Assembly (NCBI GenBank): GCA_030696465.1
Contig: JAUYSE010000134.1
Coordinates: 1 to 19,395 of the forward strand
Origin: Legionellaceae bacterium
GTDB lineage: Bacteria; Pseudomonadota; Gammaproteobacteria; Legionellales; Legionellaceae
DNA length: 19,395 nt
Direction: 5' to 3'
Shown here one piece after another: positions 7,029 through 13,083 of the stretch; position 1 is the first letter of the stretch; each line of letters begins with the position of its first letter. The translations under genes were made by a program, and so were the position numbers. Under the pieces are notes generated by a model. That model saw only the letters and a list, made by a program, of their open reading frames with translations, did not search any database and was not told the DNA's origin.

Positions 7029-7583
7029 ATGACAAGGTTAAAAAAGCACTATCAAGAAAAAGTAGTTAAGCAGCTCATGAAAGAATTTAAGTATTCTTCG
7101 GTTATGCAAGTTCCGAGAATACAAAAAATTACGATAAACATGGGTGTCGGTGAAGCAGTTGGTGACAAAAAGATTATGCAAAATGCCGTTCAGGATTTAA
7201 CATTAATCGCTGGTCAAAAACCAGTTGTTACTAATGCAAAAAAATCTATTGCGGGTTTTAAAATTCGTGAGGGTTGGCCTATTGGGTGTAAAGTTACTTT
7301 GCGTAAAAGCCGTATGTATGAATTTTTAGATAGGCTGATTACGATTACTTTGCCTCGGGTACGCGATTTTCGCGGGTTAAATCCGAAGTCTTTTGATGGC
7401 ACAGGTAATTATACCTTTGGTCTTCAAGAGCAAATTGTTTTCCCCGAAATTGATTTTGATAAAATTGATACGTTGCGTGGTATGGATATAACCATTACTA
7501 CTTCAGCGAAAACAAACAAGGAATCGAAAGTCTTACTAGAGGCGTTTAATTTTCCACTGAAAGACCGAGATACATCTAAATAG
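7029..7583 (+). CDS. rplE: 50S ribosomal protein L5
   Basis: L5 is part of the 5S rRNA particle in the central protuberance and contacts the P-site tRNA. From the ATG at 7029 it has 184 residues (179 in E. coli): MTRLKKHYQEKVVKQLMKEF, then YSSVMQVPRIQKITINMGVG, QKPVVTNAKKSIAGFKIREG, VRDFRGLNPKSFDGTGNYTF and EIDFDKIDTLRGMDITITTS. A start 27 bases earlier would overlap rplX and add residues not found in the family. In E. coli ribosomal protein S8 represses the spc operon at this start region; a similar short stem is listed separately. Confidence 0.97.
   Translation: MTRLKKHYQEKVVKQLMKEFKYSSVMQVPRIQKITINMGVGEAVGDKKIMQNAVQDLTLIAGQKPVVTNAKKSIAGFKIREGWPIGCKVTLRKSRMYEFLDRLITITLPRVRDFRGLNPKSFDGTGNYTFGLQEQIVFPEIDFDKIDTLRGMDITITTSAKTNKESKVLLEAFNFPLKDRDTSK
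7048..7066 (+). promoter_or_regulatory. Possible remnant of S8 translational operator in rplE start
   Basis: ACTAT (7048-7052) can pair with GTAGT (7062-7066, one wobble) at the same codons (HYQEKVVK) where E. coli rplE mRNA forms part of its S8-binding helix. Because the encoded peptide is itself conserved, the pairing may be a by-product of protein conservation. Low confidence. Confidence 0.25.
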
Positions 7584-7598
7584 TAAAAGGGTACCAAT

Positions 7599-7901
7599 GT
7601 GACTAGAAAATGCATGACTGAAAAAGCGAATAAACGGGAGAATCTTGTTAATCAATATTTTGAGCGCAGAATGCACTTGAAAGGGGTGATTAAGTCTTCT
7701 AATGATATGGAGACGATACAGGAAGCTCTAAAGAACTTGAGAAAACTTCCTCTGAATTCGAATCCAGTACGTTGCACAACGCGGTGCAAACAGTGTGGAC
7801 GTGCGCATGCAGTATATCGAAAGTTCGGGCTATGTCGCATTTGCTTGCGTCAGCAGTTAATGGTTGGAAACGTTCCCGGGGGACGTAAATCCAGTTGGTA
7901 A
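7599..7901 (+). CDS. rpsN: 30S ribosomal protein S14, long form with zinc ribbon
   Basis: S14 belongs to the 30S head. The product has 100 residues, the long form usual in gammaproteobacteria (101 in E. coli), ending VPGGRKSSW. It carries C63-x2-C66-x12-C79-x2-C82 (RCKQCGRAHAVYRKFGLCRIC), the zinc-ribbon pattern of the short, zinc-binding S14 of Gram-positive bacteria. E. coli S14 lacks these cysteines. C5 and C59 are extra. The start is GTG at 7599, chosen for AAGGG at 7587-7591 seven bases ahead; ATG 7614 is a weaker alternative. A 159-bp spacer with repeat copy 3 follows. Confidence 0.97.
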   Translation: MTRKCMTEKANKRENLVNQYFERRMHLKGVIKSSNDMETIQEALKNLRKLPLNSNPVRCTTRCKQCGRAHAVYRKFGLCRICLRQQLMVGNVPGGRKSSW

Positions 7902-7908
7902 AATGGTA

Positions 7909-8038
7909 TTATATTCAGAGTAGTTGAGTTATTGGCAAGAGGTAAACGAGCAAGTTGTTTTCGTGAGCTTTCTGACAATTAGGATAGAAGTTGTATGTTA
8001 CAACCTTCCTAAAATCTTAAGTGCGAAGAGTATATATA
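7909..8038 (+). repeat. Dispersed intergenic repeat, copy 3 (130 bp, MITE-like)
   Basis: The left end TTATATTCAGAG (7909-7920) is a diverged form of CTATACTCACAG, followed by GTTG and, nine bases later, CAAGAGG. The right end 8019-8038 (AAGTGCGAAGAGTATATATA) matches copy 1 at 19 of 20 bases. Terminal TATATTC/GAGTATA pair imperfectly. The inside has a perfect stem GTTGTA-TGT-TACAAC (7990-8004) that extends with a one-base bulge. Without the element the rpsN-rpsH spacer would be only 29 bp, normal for this operon. The rpsH ribosome site (GGAG at 8050) lies just beyond it. Confidence 0.78.
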
Positions 8039-8060
8039 TGCTATATTTTGGAGAATCATT

Positions 8061-8456
8061 GTGAGTATGCATGATCCTATTGCAGATATGTTGACTAGAG
8101 TTAGAAATGCGCAACAGATGAGACATCTCGAAGTTGCTATGCCTTCCTCAAAGATGAAAGAGCAAATTGCACAGGTATTAAAGAAAGAAGGTTATATTTT
8201 AGATTATGCACTGAATGCAGAGTCTAATAATACGAAGACACTCACTATCCAATTGAAATATTTTAAAGATAGACCGGTGATTGCACGTATTACTAGGATT
8301 AGCAGACCTGGTTTACGTATATATAAATCCTATAAAAAATTGAGTCCCGTTTCTGGTTTTGGGATTGCGATTCTTTCAACCTCACGGGGCATTATGTCGC
8401 ATCTTTTGGCGAAAGCACAAGGTGTGGGTGGTGAAGTAATCTGTGAAGTTGCGTAG
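8061..8456 (+). CDS. rpsH: 30S ribosomal protein S8
   Basis: S8 binds the central domain of 16S rRNA and in E. coli represses spc translation. The product has 131 residues (130 in E. coli). The GTG at 8061 gives the exact family start MSMHDPIADMLTRVRNAQQM and has GGAG at 8050-8053 seven bases ahead. The end GFGIAILSTSRGIMSHLLAK, then GGEVICEVA, is the conserved RNA-binding C-terminal domain. The gene follows repeat copy 3 directly, so its translation start is the one closest to any copy (22 bp). Confidence 0.98.
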   Translation: MSMHDPIADMLTRVRNAQQMRHLEVAMPSSKMKEQIAQVLKKEGYILDYALNAESNNTKTLTIQLKYFKDRPVIARITRISRPGLRIYKSYKKLSPVSGFGIAILSTSRGIMSHLLAKAQGVGGEVICEVA

Positions 8457-8483
8457 GTAATGATGTCTGGCGTGGTGCTTTAA

Positions 8484-8527
8484 ATTCCATTCTTTTAAAA
8501 TGGAATAAGGGTACTACCTGAGAGTAC
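8484..8527 (+). promoter_or_regulatory. Two tandem hairpins in the rpsH-rplF spacer
   Basis: ATTCCATT (8484-8491) pairs perfectly with AATGGAAT (8499-8506) around a seven-base loop. Five bases further, GTACT (8511-8515) pairs with AGTAC (8523-8527). The second hairpin ends just before the rplF ribosome site (GAGGAA). No T-tract follows the first stem, so neither looks like a terminator; mRNA processing or start-site masking is possible but unproven. Confidence 0.5.
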
Positions 8528-8537
8528 GAGGAATGTT

Positions 8538-9074
8538 ATGTCTAGAGTTGGAAAAGCTCCTATAGCGATACCAGCAGGAGTAGAAGTTACTGTAGAAGAA
8601 ACTACAGTTACGGTAAAAGGTCCTAAAGGGATGTTAAGCCAACGGTTTAACAGTGCTGTTAGTATTAATGCAGATGTCCAGAATGTATTAACATTTTCGC
8701 CTGCAGGTACGGATCCAAAGGGATGGGCGCACACAGGAACTGCGCGAGCAGTAGTGAATAACATGATTCACGGCGTTACTCATGGGTTTACAAAAACCTT
8801 AGAGTTAGTGGGTGTGGGTTATCGTGCGCAGGCCTCAGGAAGCAATGTATCCTTATCATTAGGGTTTTCTCATCCTATTGATCATGTACTTCCTCAGGGT
8901 GTGAAAGCAGAAACTCCAAGCAATACCGTGATAGTGTTGACATCTATTGATAAAGACTTATTAGGTAAAGTGGCTGCTAAAATTCGATCTTATCGACCAC
9001 CAGAGCCTTATAAAGGCAAGGGTGTACTGTATGCTGGTGAGAAAATAGTACGTAAAGAAGCCAAGAAAAAATAA
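8538..9074 (+). CDS. rplF: 50S ribosomal protein L6
   Basis: L6 lies near the factor-binding site of the 50S subunit. Its 178 residues compare with 177 in E. coli. MSRVGKAPIAIPAGVEVTVE at the start, VKGPKGMLSQRF, the LVGVGYRAQASGSNVSLSLGFSH type central repeat near 92-113, and the end IRSYRPPEPYKGKGVLYAGE followed by KIVRKEAKKK are typical of the two-lobed L6 fold. GAGGAA at 8528-8533 is the ribosome site. rplR follows after 9 bp. Confidence 0.98.
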   Translation: MSRVGKAPIAIPAGVEVTVEETTVTVKGPKGMLSQRFNSAVSINADVQNVLTFSPAGTDPKGWAHTGTARAVVNNMIHGVTHGFTKTLELVGVGYRAQASGSNVSLSLGFSHPIDHVLPQGVKAETPSNTVIVLTSIDKDLLGKVAAKIRSYRPPEPYKGKGVLYAGEKIVRKEAKKK

Positions 9075-9083
9075 GGTGACGTA

Positions 9084-9440
9084 ATGAAGAAAAAACTATC
9101 TCGAATACGAAGAGCTTTACGAACAAAATTTGTTATAAAGCAAAGTAAGAAGCCGCGGTTGGTTGTGTTTAGAAGTAATCAACATATTTACGCGCAAATA
9201 GTACAAGCTCATCCTCAGGGTGATCAAGTTTTGGCGATGTGTTCTTCAGTAGATGCGGAATTACGTGCTAACTTAAAAGGTTCAAAGTTGGAAAGAGCAA
9301 AGCAAGTTGGTGCACTCTTGGCCAAGCGTGCAAAAGGAAAGGGCGTAGAAGTTATTGCCTTTGACAGAGCGGGATATAAGTATCATGGTCGTGTTCGTGC
9401 ATTGGCGGACGCTGTTAGAGAAGAAGGTGTGAATTTCTAA
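9084..9440 (+). CDS. rplR: 50S ribosomal protein L18
   Basis: L18 delivers and anchors 5S rRNA in the central protuberance together with L5. It has 118 residues (117 in E. coli). A basic N-terminal tail (MKKKLSRIRRALRTKF) leads into PRLVVFRSNQHIYAQIV near 34-50. The C-terminal AFDRAGYKYHGRVRALADAV, then REEGVNF, is the family signature. The ribosome site AAGGTGA at 9073-9079 is close to the ATG. rpsE follows after 10 bp. Confidence 0.98.
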   Translation: MKKKLSRIRRALRTKFVIKQSKKPRLVVFRSNQHIYAQIVQAHPQGDQVLAMCSSVDAELRANLKGSKLERAKQVGALLAKRAKGKGVEVIAFDRAGYKYHGRVRALADAVREEGVNF

Positions 9441-9450
9441 GGGTTTACTT

Positions 9451-9954
9451 ATGGCAAGTGAAGATACGAATAAACAAGAAGGGTTGAAAGACCGTGTAGT
9501 TAGCGTTAGACGCGTCACTAAAGTAGTGAAAGGTGGTAGAAAATTTGCGTTTTCTGCTTCTGTAGTAGTGGGTGATGGTAAAGGACGCGTTGGTTTTGGT
9601 CGAGGTAAATCTGGAGAAGTGCCATTAGCAATTCAAAAGGCGACCGAGCAAGCGCGTAAAAATATGTCAATTATACCACTTGCAGGAACGACCATTCATC
9701 AGCTAATAGTGTCTAACTTTGGTGCATCTAGGGTTTTCATGAAACCAGCACGTAAAGGGACCGGCATTATTGCGGGTGGCGCAATGCGAGCTGTTTTTGA
9801 AGTACTGGGCGTTGAAGATATCTGTGCTAAAAGCATTGGTTCAAGCAACCCTAATAACGTGGTGCGGGCGACAGTAGATGCGCTGAAAAAAATTGGCACT
9901 CCCGATTACGTTGCAGCTAAACGTGGCAAAACTATTTCTGAGATTATGGGCTAG
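9451..9954 (+). CDS. rpsE: 30S ribosomal protein S5
   Basis: S5 contributes to decoding accuracy and lines the mRNA entry with S3 and S4. It has 167 residues, equal to E. coli. It starts with an acidic tail, then DRVVSVRRVTKVVKGGRKFA, the double-stranded-RNA-binding segment VVVGDGKGRVGFGRGKSGEV and the C-terminal domain with RKGTGIIAGGAMRAVFEVLG and SSNPNNVVRATVDALK. The loop around VVKGGRKF, where spectinomycin-resistance changes occur in other bacteria, looks like the normal family sequence. rpmD begins two bases after its stop. Confidence 0.98.
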   Translation: MASEDTNKQEGLKDRVVSVRRVTKVVKGGRKFAFSASVVVGDGKGRVGFGRGKSGEVPLAIQKATEQARKNMSIIPLAGTTIHQLIVSNFGASRVFMKPARKGTGIIAGGAMRAVFEVLGVEDICAKSIGSSNPNNVVRATVDALKKIGTPDYVAAKRGKTISEIMG

Positions 9955-9956
9955 TT

Positions 9957-10142
9957 ATGGAAAAGAAAATTAAAATTACTTTGATGAAAAGTACGATAGG
10001 CCGTAAACCTAAACATATTCTGATTGTTAAACAGTTAGGTTTGCGCAGAATTCGTCATTCAATAGTCCATTCTGATAATCCAGCAATACGTGGATTAATT
10101 CAAAAGATTGACTACCTCGTATGTGTTGAGGAGATAGCATAA
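9957..10142 (+). CDS. rpmD: 50S ribosomal protein L30
   Basis: L30 is a small 50S protein. The product has 61 residues (59 in E. coli). KIKITLMKSTIGRKPKH near the start and LGLRRIRHSIVHSDNPAIRG in the middle match the family; the end YLVCVEEIA is slightly extended. No clear ribosome site is present two bases behind rpsE, so translation is probably coupled. Its TAA overlaps the rplO ATG by one base (TAATG). Confidence 0.96.
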   Translation: MEKKIKITLMKSTIGRKPKHILIVKQLGLRRIRHSIVHSDNPAIRGLIQKIDYLVCVEEIA

Positions 10143-10582
10143 TGAAGTTACAGTTGAATACACTGTCACCTGATGTTGGTTCGCGCCGTAAAGCAGTGCG
10201 TGTTGGCCGAGGGATAGGTTCAGGCATTGGTAAAACTTGTGGACGCGGACATAAAGGCCAAAAGGCTCGAAAAAGTGGGAATGTGAGTCCTGCTTTTCAG
10301 GGTGGACAAATGCCTTTACAAAGACGTTTACCTAAAATGGGCTTTCGTTCAGGCGTAGGTCTTGTCACCGAAGAAGTGCGTTTGCATGAAATCGCTGCTT
10401 TACAGTTGGATCGTGTAAATTTACATACTTTGAAAGATGCAGGGGTTATTCGTAAATCCACTAGATTTGTAAAAGTGATGAATACGGGTGAAATTCTTCA
10501 TGCATGTACGGTACAAGGTTTGCGTGTTACCGATGGTGCACGTAAAGCAATAGAGGCAGTTGGCGGGCATGTTGAAGCGTAG
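10142..10582 (+). CDS. rplO: 50S ribosomal protein L15
   Basis: L15 is a late assembly protein of the 50S subunit. It has 146 residues (144 in E. coli). The glycine-rich basic N-terminal part (VGRGIGSGIGKTCGRGHKGQ near 22-41, then KARKSG and FQGGQMPLQRRLPKMGF) penetrates 23S rRNA in the known structures, and the globular C-terminal part ends GARKAIEAVGGHVEA. GAGGAGATAGC before the ATG at 10142 includes a usable ribosome site. secY starts two bases after the stop. Confidence 0.98.
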   Translation: MKLQLNTLSPDVGSRRKAVRVGRGIGSGIGKTCGRGHKGQKARKSGNVSPAFQGGQMPLQRRLPKMGFRSGVGLVTEEVRLHEIAALQLDRVNLHTLKDAGVIRKSTRFVKVMNTGEILHACTVQGLRVTDGARKAIEAVGGHVEA

Positions 10583-10584
10583 TT

Positions 10585-11931
10585 ATGAATAATAAGACGA
10601 TATCCTCTAATCAAGGGACGACGAGTAGTTTAGCTGAACTAAAAACCAGAATATCTTTCATTATTTTAGGTATTTTGTTTTATAGATTGGGTGCGCATAT
10701 TCCCGTCCCGGGACTTGATCCTCAACGGTTAGCACATTTTTTTAATGAACAACAAAATACCATTTTTGGTTTGTTCAATATGTTTTCAGGTGGAGCCTTA
10801 TCCAGGGTTACCGTATTTGCCATAGGGATTATGCCATATATTTCGGCATCTATAGTTATACAGTTGTTTACCGTGGTATCTCCGCATCTTGAGCAATTAA
10901 AAAAGGAAGGTGAGTCAGGTCGCAGAAAAATTCAACAATATACGCGATATTTTACGTTATTGTTGTCAACTGTGCAGTCATTAGGTATGGCTCGATGGTT
11001 GGTGGGGCAGCATATTGCCTTGTATACCGGTGTTTCTTTTTATTTTACAGCAACACTTACGTTAGTGACAGGGACCATGTTTCTGATGTGGTTAGGGGAG
11101 CAAATGACCGAAAAAGGTATTGGGAATGGTATTTCTCTCATCATTTTTTCGGGTATTGTATCTAGTATGCCGACCGCCTTGGGATCTTTATTCCAACAGG
11201 TGAAAGAAGGGCAGATGCAGGGTTTGACGCTTATATTTCTGGCATTGATTGTGGTTGCAGTAACCGGAGCAGTTGTTTTTGTTGAGCGTGCGCAGCGTCG
11301 TATTCGAGTGAATTATGCGCAGAGAACGCAGGGACGAAGGGTATATGCGGCTCAGAGCACACATCTGCCTTTAAAAATTAATATGTCGGGTGTTATCCCT
11401 CCTATATTTGCTTCGAGTATCATTTTGTTGCCAGCAACTTTGGCGCAATTTTTTGCCGGAGGTAAGTATTTTGGGTGGTTGTCAGATGTGGCAATGTGGT
11501 TGTCGCCTGGTCAACCCTTATATCTTATAATCTATGCCTTAGGTATCTTTGCATTTTCTTTTATTTATGCAGCGTTGGTATTTAATCCAAAAGACACTGC
11601 AGATAATTTAAAACGCTCAGGTGCGTATATCCCAGGGATTAGACCCGGGGATCAGACGGCACGTTATGTCGATATGGTGATGACACGTTTAACATTGTTT
11701 GGAGCTATATACCTTGTGTTGGTATGCTTGTTACCGCAAATTTTAATGTATACGTGGCATGTTCCTTTTTACTTTGGAGGAACGTCGCTGTTGATTATCG
11801 TGGTTGTTATTATGGACTTTGTGGCTCAAACACAAGCACATTTAATGACGCAGCGGTATGATTCATTAATGAAAAAGGCGAATTTGAAGGGTGGCGCTAC
11901 TAATAATGTGGCACGTCAAGGGTTGTTTTGA
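10585..11931 (+). CDS. secY: Protein translocase subunit SecY
   Basis: SecY is the inner-membrane channel through which the SecA motor and ribosomes move proteins. It has 448 residues (443 in E. coli) and ten hydrophobic segments. Marks include FYRLGAHIPVPGLDP at 32-46 in the first transmembrane region and the plug-side FGLFNMFSGGALSRVTVFAIG at 60-80. Also present are the highly conserved GEQMTEKGIGNGISLIIF and the cytoplasmic loop VERAQRRIRVNYAQRTQGRR that contacts SecA and the ribosome. The loop RSGAYIPGIRPGDQTARYVD holds the functional arginine. It is embedded in the ribosomal operon as in E. coli, two bases after rplO and 20 bp before rpmJ. Confidence 0.98.
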   Translation: MNNKTISSNQGTTSSLAELKTRISFIILGILFYRLGAHIPVPGLDPQRLAHFFNEQQNTIFGLFNMFSGGALSRVTVFAIGIMPYISASIVIQLFTVVSPHLEQLKKEGESGRRKIQQYTRYFTLLLSTVQSLGMARWLVGQHIALYTGVSFYFTATLTLVTGTMFLMWLGEQMTEKGIGNGISLIIFSGIVSSMPTALGSLFQQVKEGQMQGLTLIFLALIVVAVTGAVVFVERAQRRIRVNYAQRTQGRRVYAAQSTHLPLKINMSGVIPPIFASSIILLPATLAQFFAGGKYFGWLSDVAMWLSPGQPLYLIIYALGIFAFSFIYAALVFNPKDTADNLKRSGAYIPGIRPGDQTARYVDMVMTRLTLFGAIYLVLVCLLPQILMYTWHVPFYFGGTSLLIIVVVIMDFVAQTQAHLMTQRYDSLMKKANLKGGATNNVARQGLF

Positions 11932-11951
11932 TTGATAGATGGAGTTTGGTT

Positions 11952-12065
11952 ATGAAAGTAAGGGCGTCGGTTAAGAAAATGTGTCGCAATTGTAAAATTA
12001 TCAAAAGAAATCGAGCTATTCGGGTGATTTGTAAAGAACCACGCCATAAGCAAAAGCAGGGATAA
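11952..12065 (+). CDS. rpmJ: 50S ribosomal protein L36, zinc-ribbon type
   Basis: This short gene encodes 37 residues beginning MKVRASVKKMCRNCKIIKRN and ending RHKQKQG. Cysteines 11, 14 and 27 and histidine 32 form the zinc ribbon of L36. It lies between secY and the alpha block exactly as in E. coli. GGAG at 11941-11944 precedes the ATG at 11952 by seven bases. L36 stabilises 23S rRNA near the factor-binding region. It is the last gene of the spc block, with a weak terminator candidate 42 bp downstream. Confidence 0.97.
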   Translation: MKVRASVKKMCRNCKIIKRNRAIRVICKEPRHKQKQG

Positions 12066-12107
12066 GAATACAGACTAACAGGACTTGGTAATTATATAAA
12101 AGTAAAA

Positions 12108-12129
12108 AAGCAGAGTGCTTGATTTTTTT
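12108..12129 (+). terminator. Weak intrinsic terminator candidate after rpmJ
   Basis: AAGCA (12108-12112) pairs with TGCTT (12116-12120) around GAG, and seven Ts follow at 12123-12129. The stem of five pairs is short and two bases separate it from the T-tract, so it may only partly stop transcription, letting some spc transcripts run into the alpha block. Confidence 0.4.
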
Positions 12130-12141
12130 AAGAAATAATAG

Positions 12142-12192
12142 TAAGCTTCTGACCCCTTAGGGATTGTAAAACAGCAGCTTAGATACTTAAGC
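12142..12192 (+). promoter_or_regulatory. Structured leader with competing stems before rpsM
   Basis: TAAGCTTCTG (12142-12151) pairs with CAGCAGCTTA (12172-12181) at nine of ten positions, enclosing a CCC-TTA-GGG mini-hairpin (12154-12162). The 3' arm is shared with a second stem, GCTTA (12177-12181) with TAAGC (12188-12192). The two folds exclude each other. In E. coli the alpha operon is repressed by S4 binding to an mRNA pseudoknot at rpsM; this could be an analogous regulator on read-through transcripts, but that is inference. Confidence 0.45.
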
Positions 12193-12212
12193 ATCCAAAT
12201 TGTCTTCAACTG

Positions 12213-12240
12213 ATGACAAAATGGAATGTGGAAAGATAAT
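12213..12240 (+). promoter_or_regulatory. Candidate alpha-operon promoter upstream of rpsM
   Basis: ATGACA (12213-12218) and GATAAT (12235-12240) each match the sigma-70 consensus at five of six positions and are 16 bases apart. Transcription would begin near 12247, about 43 bases before the rpsM start. This is the gene boundary where E. coli begins its alpha operon. Confidence 0.5.
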
Positions 12241-12289
12241 TAAGACGTTGTTAACGGTATCCAGGTCAGAAATATCTACGGAGAATAGA

Positions 12290-12646
12290 ATGGCTCGTAT
12301 AGCTGGTGTAAATATACCTGATCAAAAACATATTGTTATTGCATTAACCTCAATTTATGGAATTGGTGGTCCAACAGCGAGAAAGCTTTGTGAAACACTC
12401 GGCTTGGATCCAGCAATGAAGGTATCTGCTCTGAAAGAAGAACAGTTAGAGTCTTTGCGTATTGAAATCACTAAGATGACTGTTGAAGGGGATTTACGCC
12501 GTACAGTGACTATGAGCATTAAACGCTTGATGGACATTGGTTGTTATCGAGGTCAACGTCATAGACGTGGATTGCCGGTGAGAGGACAGCGTACTAAAAC
12601 CAATGCACGTACGAGAAAGGGCAGACGTAAAGCAGTAGTGAAATAA
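12290..12646 (+). CDS. rpsM: 30S ribosomal protein S13
   Basis: S13 lies in the 30S head with S19 and forms bridges to L5. The ATG at 12290 gives 118 residues, exactly the E. coli length, and the family start MARIAGVNIPDQKHIVIALT; GGAG at 12280-12283 is the ribosome site. An upstream in-frame TTG at 12200 would add 30 residues without family resemblance. The middle SIYGIGGPTARKLCE, CYRGQRHRRGLPVRGQRTKT and the basic tail ending RRKAVVK are diagnostic. rpsK follows after 27 bp. Confidence 0.97.
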   Translation: MARIAGVNIPDQKHIVIALTSIYGIGGPTARKLCETLGLDPAMKVSALKEEQLESLRIEITKMTVEGDLRRTVTMSIKRLMDIGCYRGQRHRRGLPVRGQRTKTNARTRKGRRKAVVK

Positions 12647-12673
12647 TTTTAATAGTCTACAGTTGGAAGGCAT

Positions 12674-13066
12674 ATGAGCAAAGCTAAGCAGCAAAAATCG
12701 AAGAAGAAAGTAAAGCGGGTTGTTACAGATGGTTTAGTGCATATACACGCGTCTTTTAATAACACCATTATAAATTTTACCGATAGACAGGGTAACACCT
12801 TGTGCTGGGCGACTTCAGGGGGTTCTGGATTTCGAGGATCTCGAAAAAGTACGCCTCATGCTGCTCAAATAGCTACTGAACGTGCGTCGTTAGTAGCGAA
12901 AGAATTTGGCATGAAATCTGTGGCGGTTTTTGTGGATGGCCCTGGCCCTGGACGTGAATCTAGTGTTCGAGAGTTAATTGCGCAAAATTTTAAAATAGTT
13001 GAAATTTCCGATGTTACGGGCATCCCTCATAATGGATGTAAGCCTGCTAAACGACGTCGTGTATAG
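12674..13066 (+). CDS. rpsK: 30S ribosomal protein S11
   Basis: S11 is a platform protein of the 30S subunit near the E-site mRNA. The product has 130 residues (129 in E. coli). VTDGLVHIHASFNNTIINFT near 17-36, CWATSGGSGFRGSRKSTPHA, VDGPGPGRESSVREL and the C-terminal DVTGIPHNGCKPAKRRRV are the family core. GGAAGG at 12665-12670 precedes the ATG. rpsD follows after 17 bp. Confidence 0.98.
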   Translation: MSKAKQQKSKKKVKRVVTDGLVHIHASFNNTIINFTDRQGNTLCWATSGGSGFRGSRKSTPHAAQIATERASLVAKEFGMKSVAVFVDGPGPGRESSVRELIAQNFKIVEISDVTGIPHNGCKPAKRRRV

Positions 13067-13083
13067 TACAGAGGAGTTTTTTA

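Noticed and set aside
1211..8038. CRISPR-like array
   Set aside because: The repeats are 130 bp, kilobases apart and separated by genes; there are no short regular repeats with unique spacers.
12200..12289. N-terminal extension of rpsM by 30 residues from a TTG
   Set aside because: S13 is 118 residues from the ATG at 12290, which has a proper GGAG site; the extension crosses the promoter candidate and has no S13 similarity.
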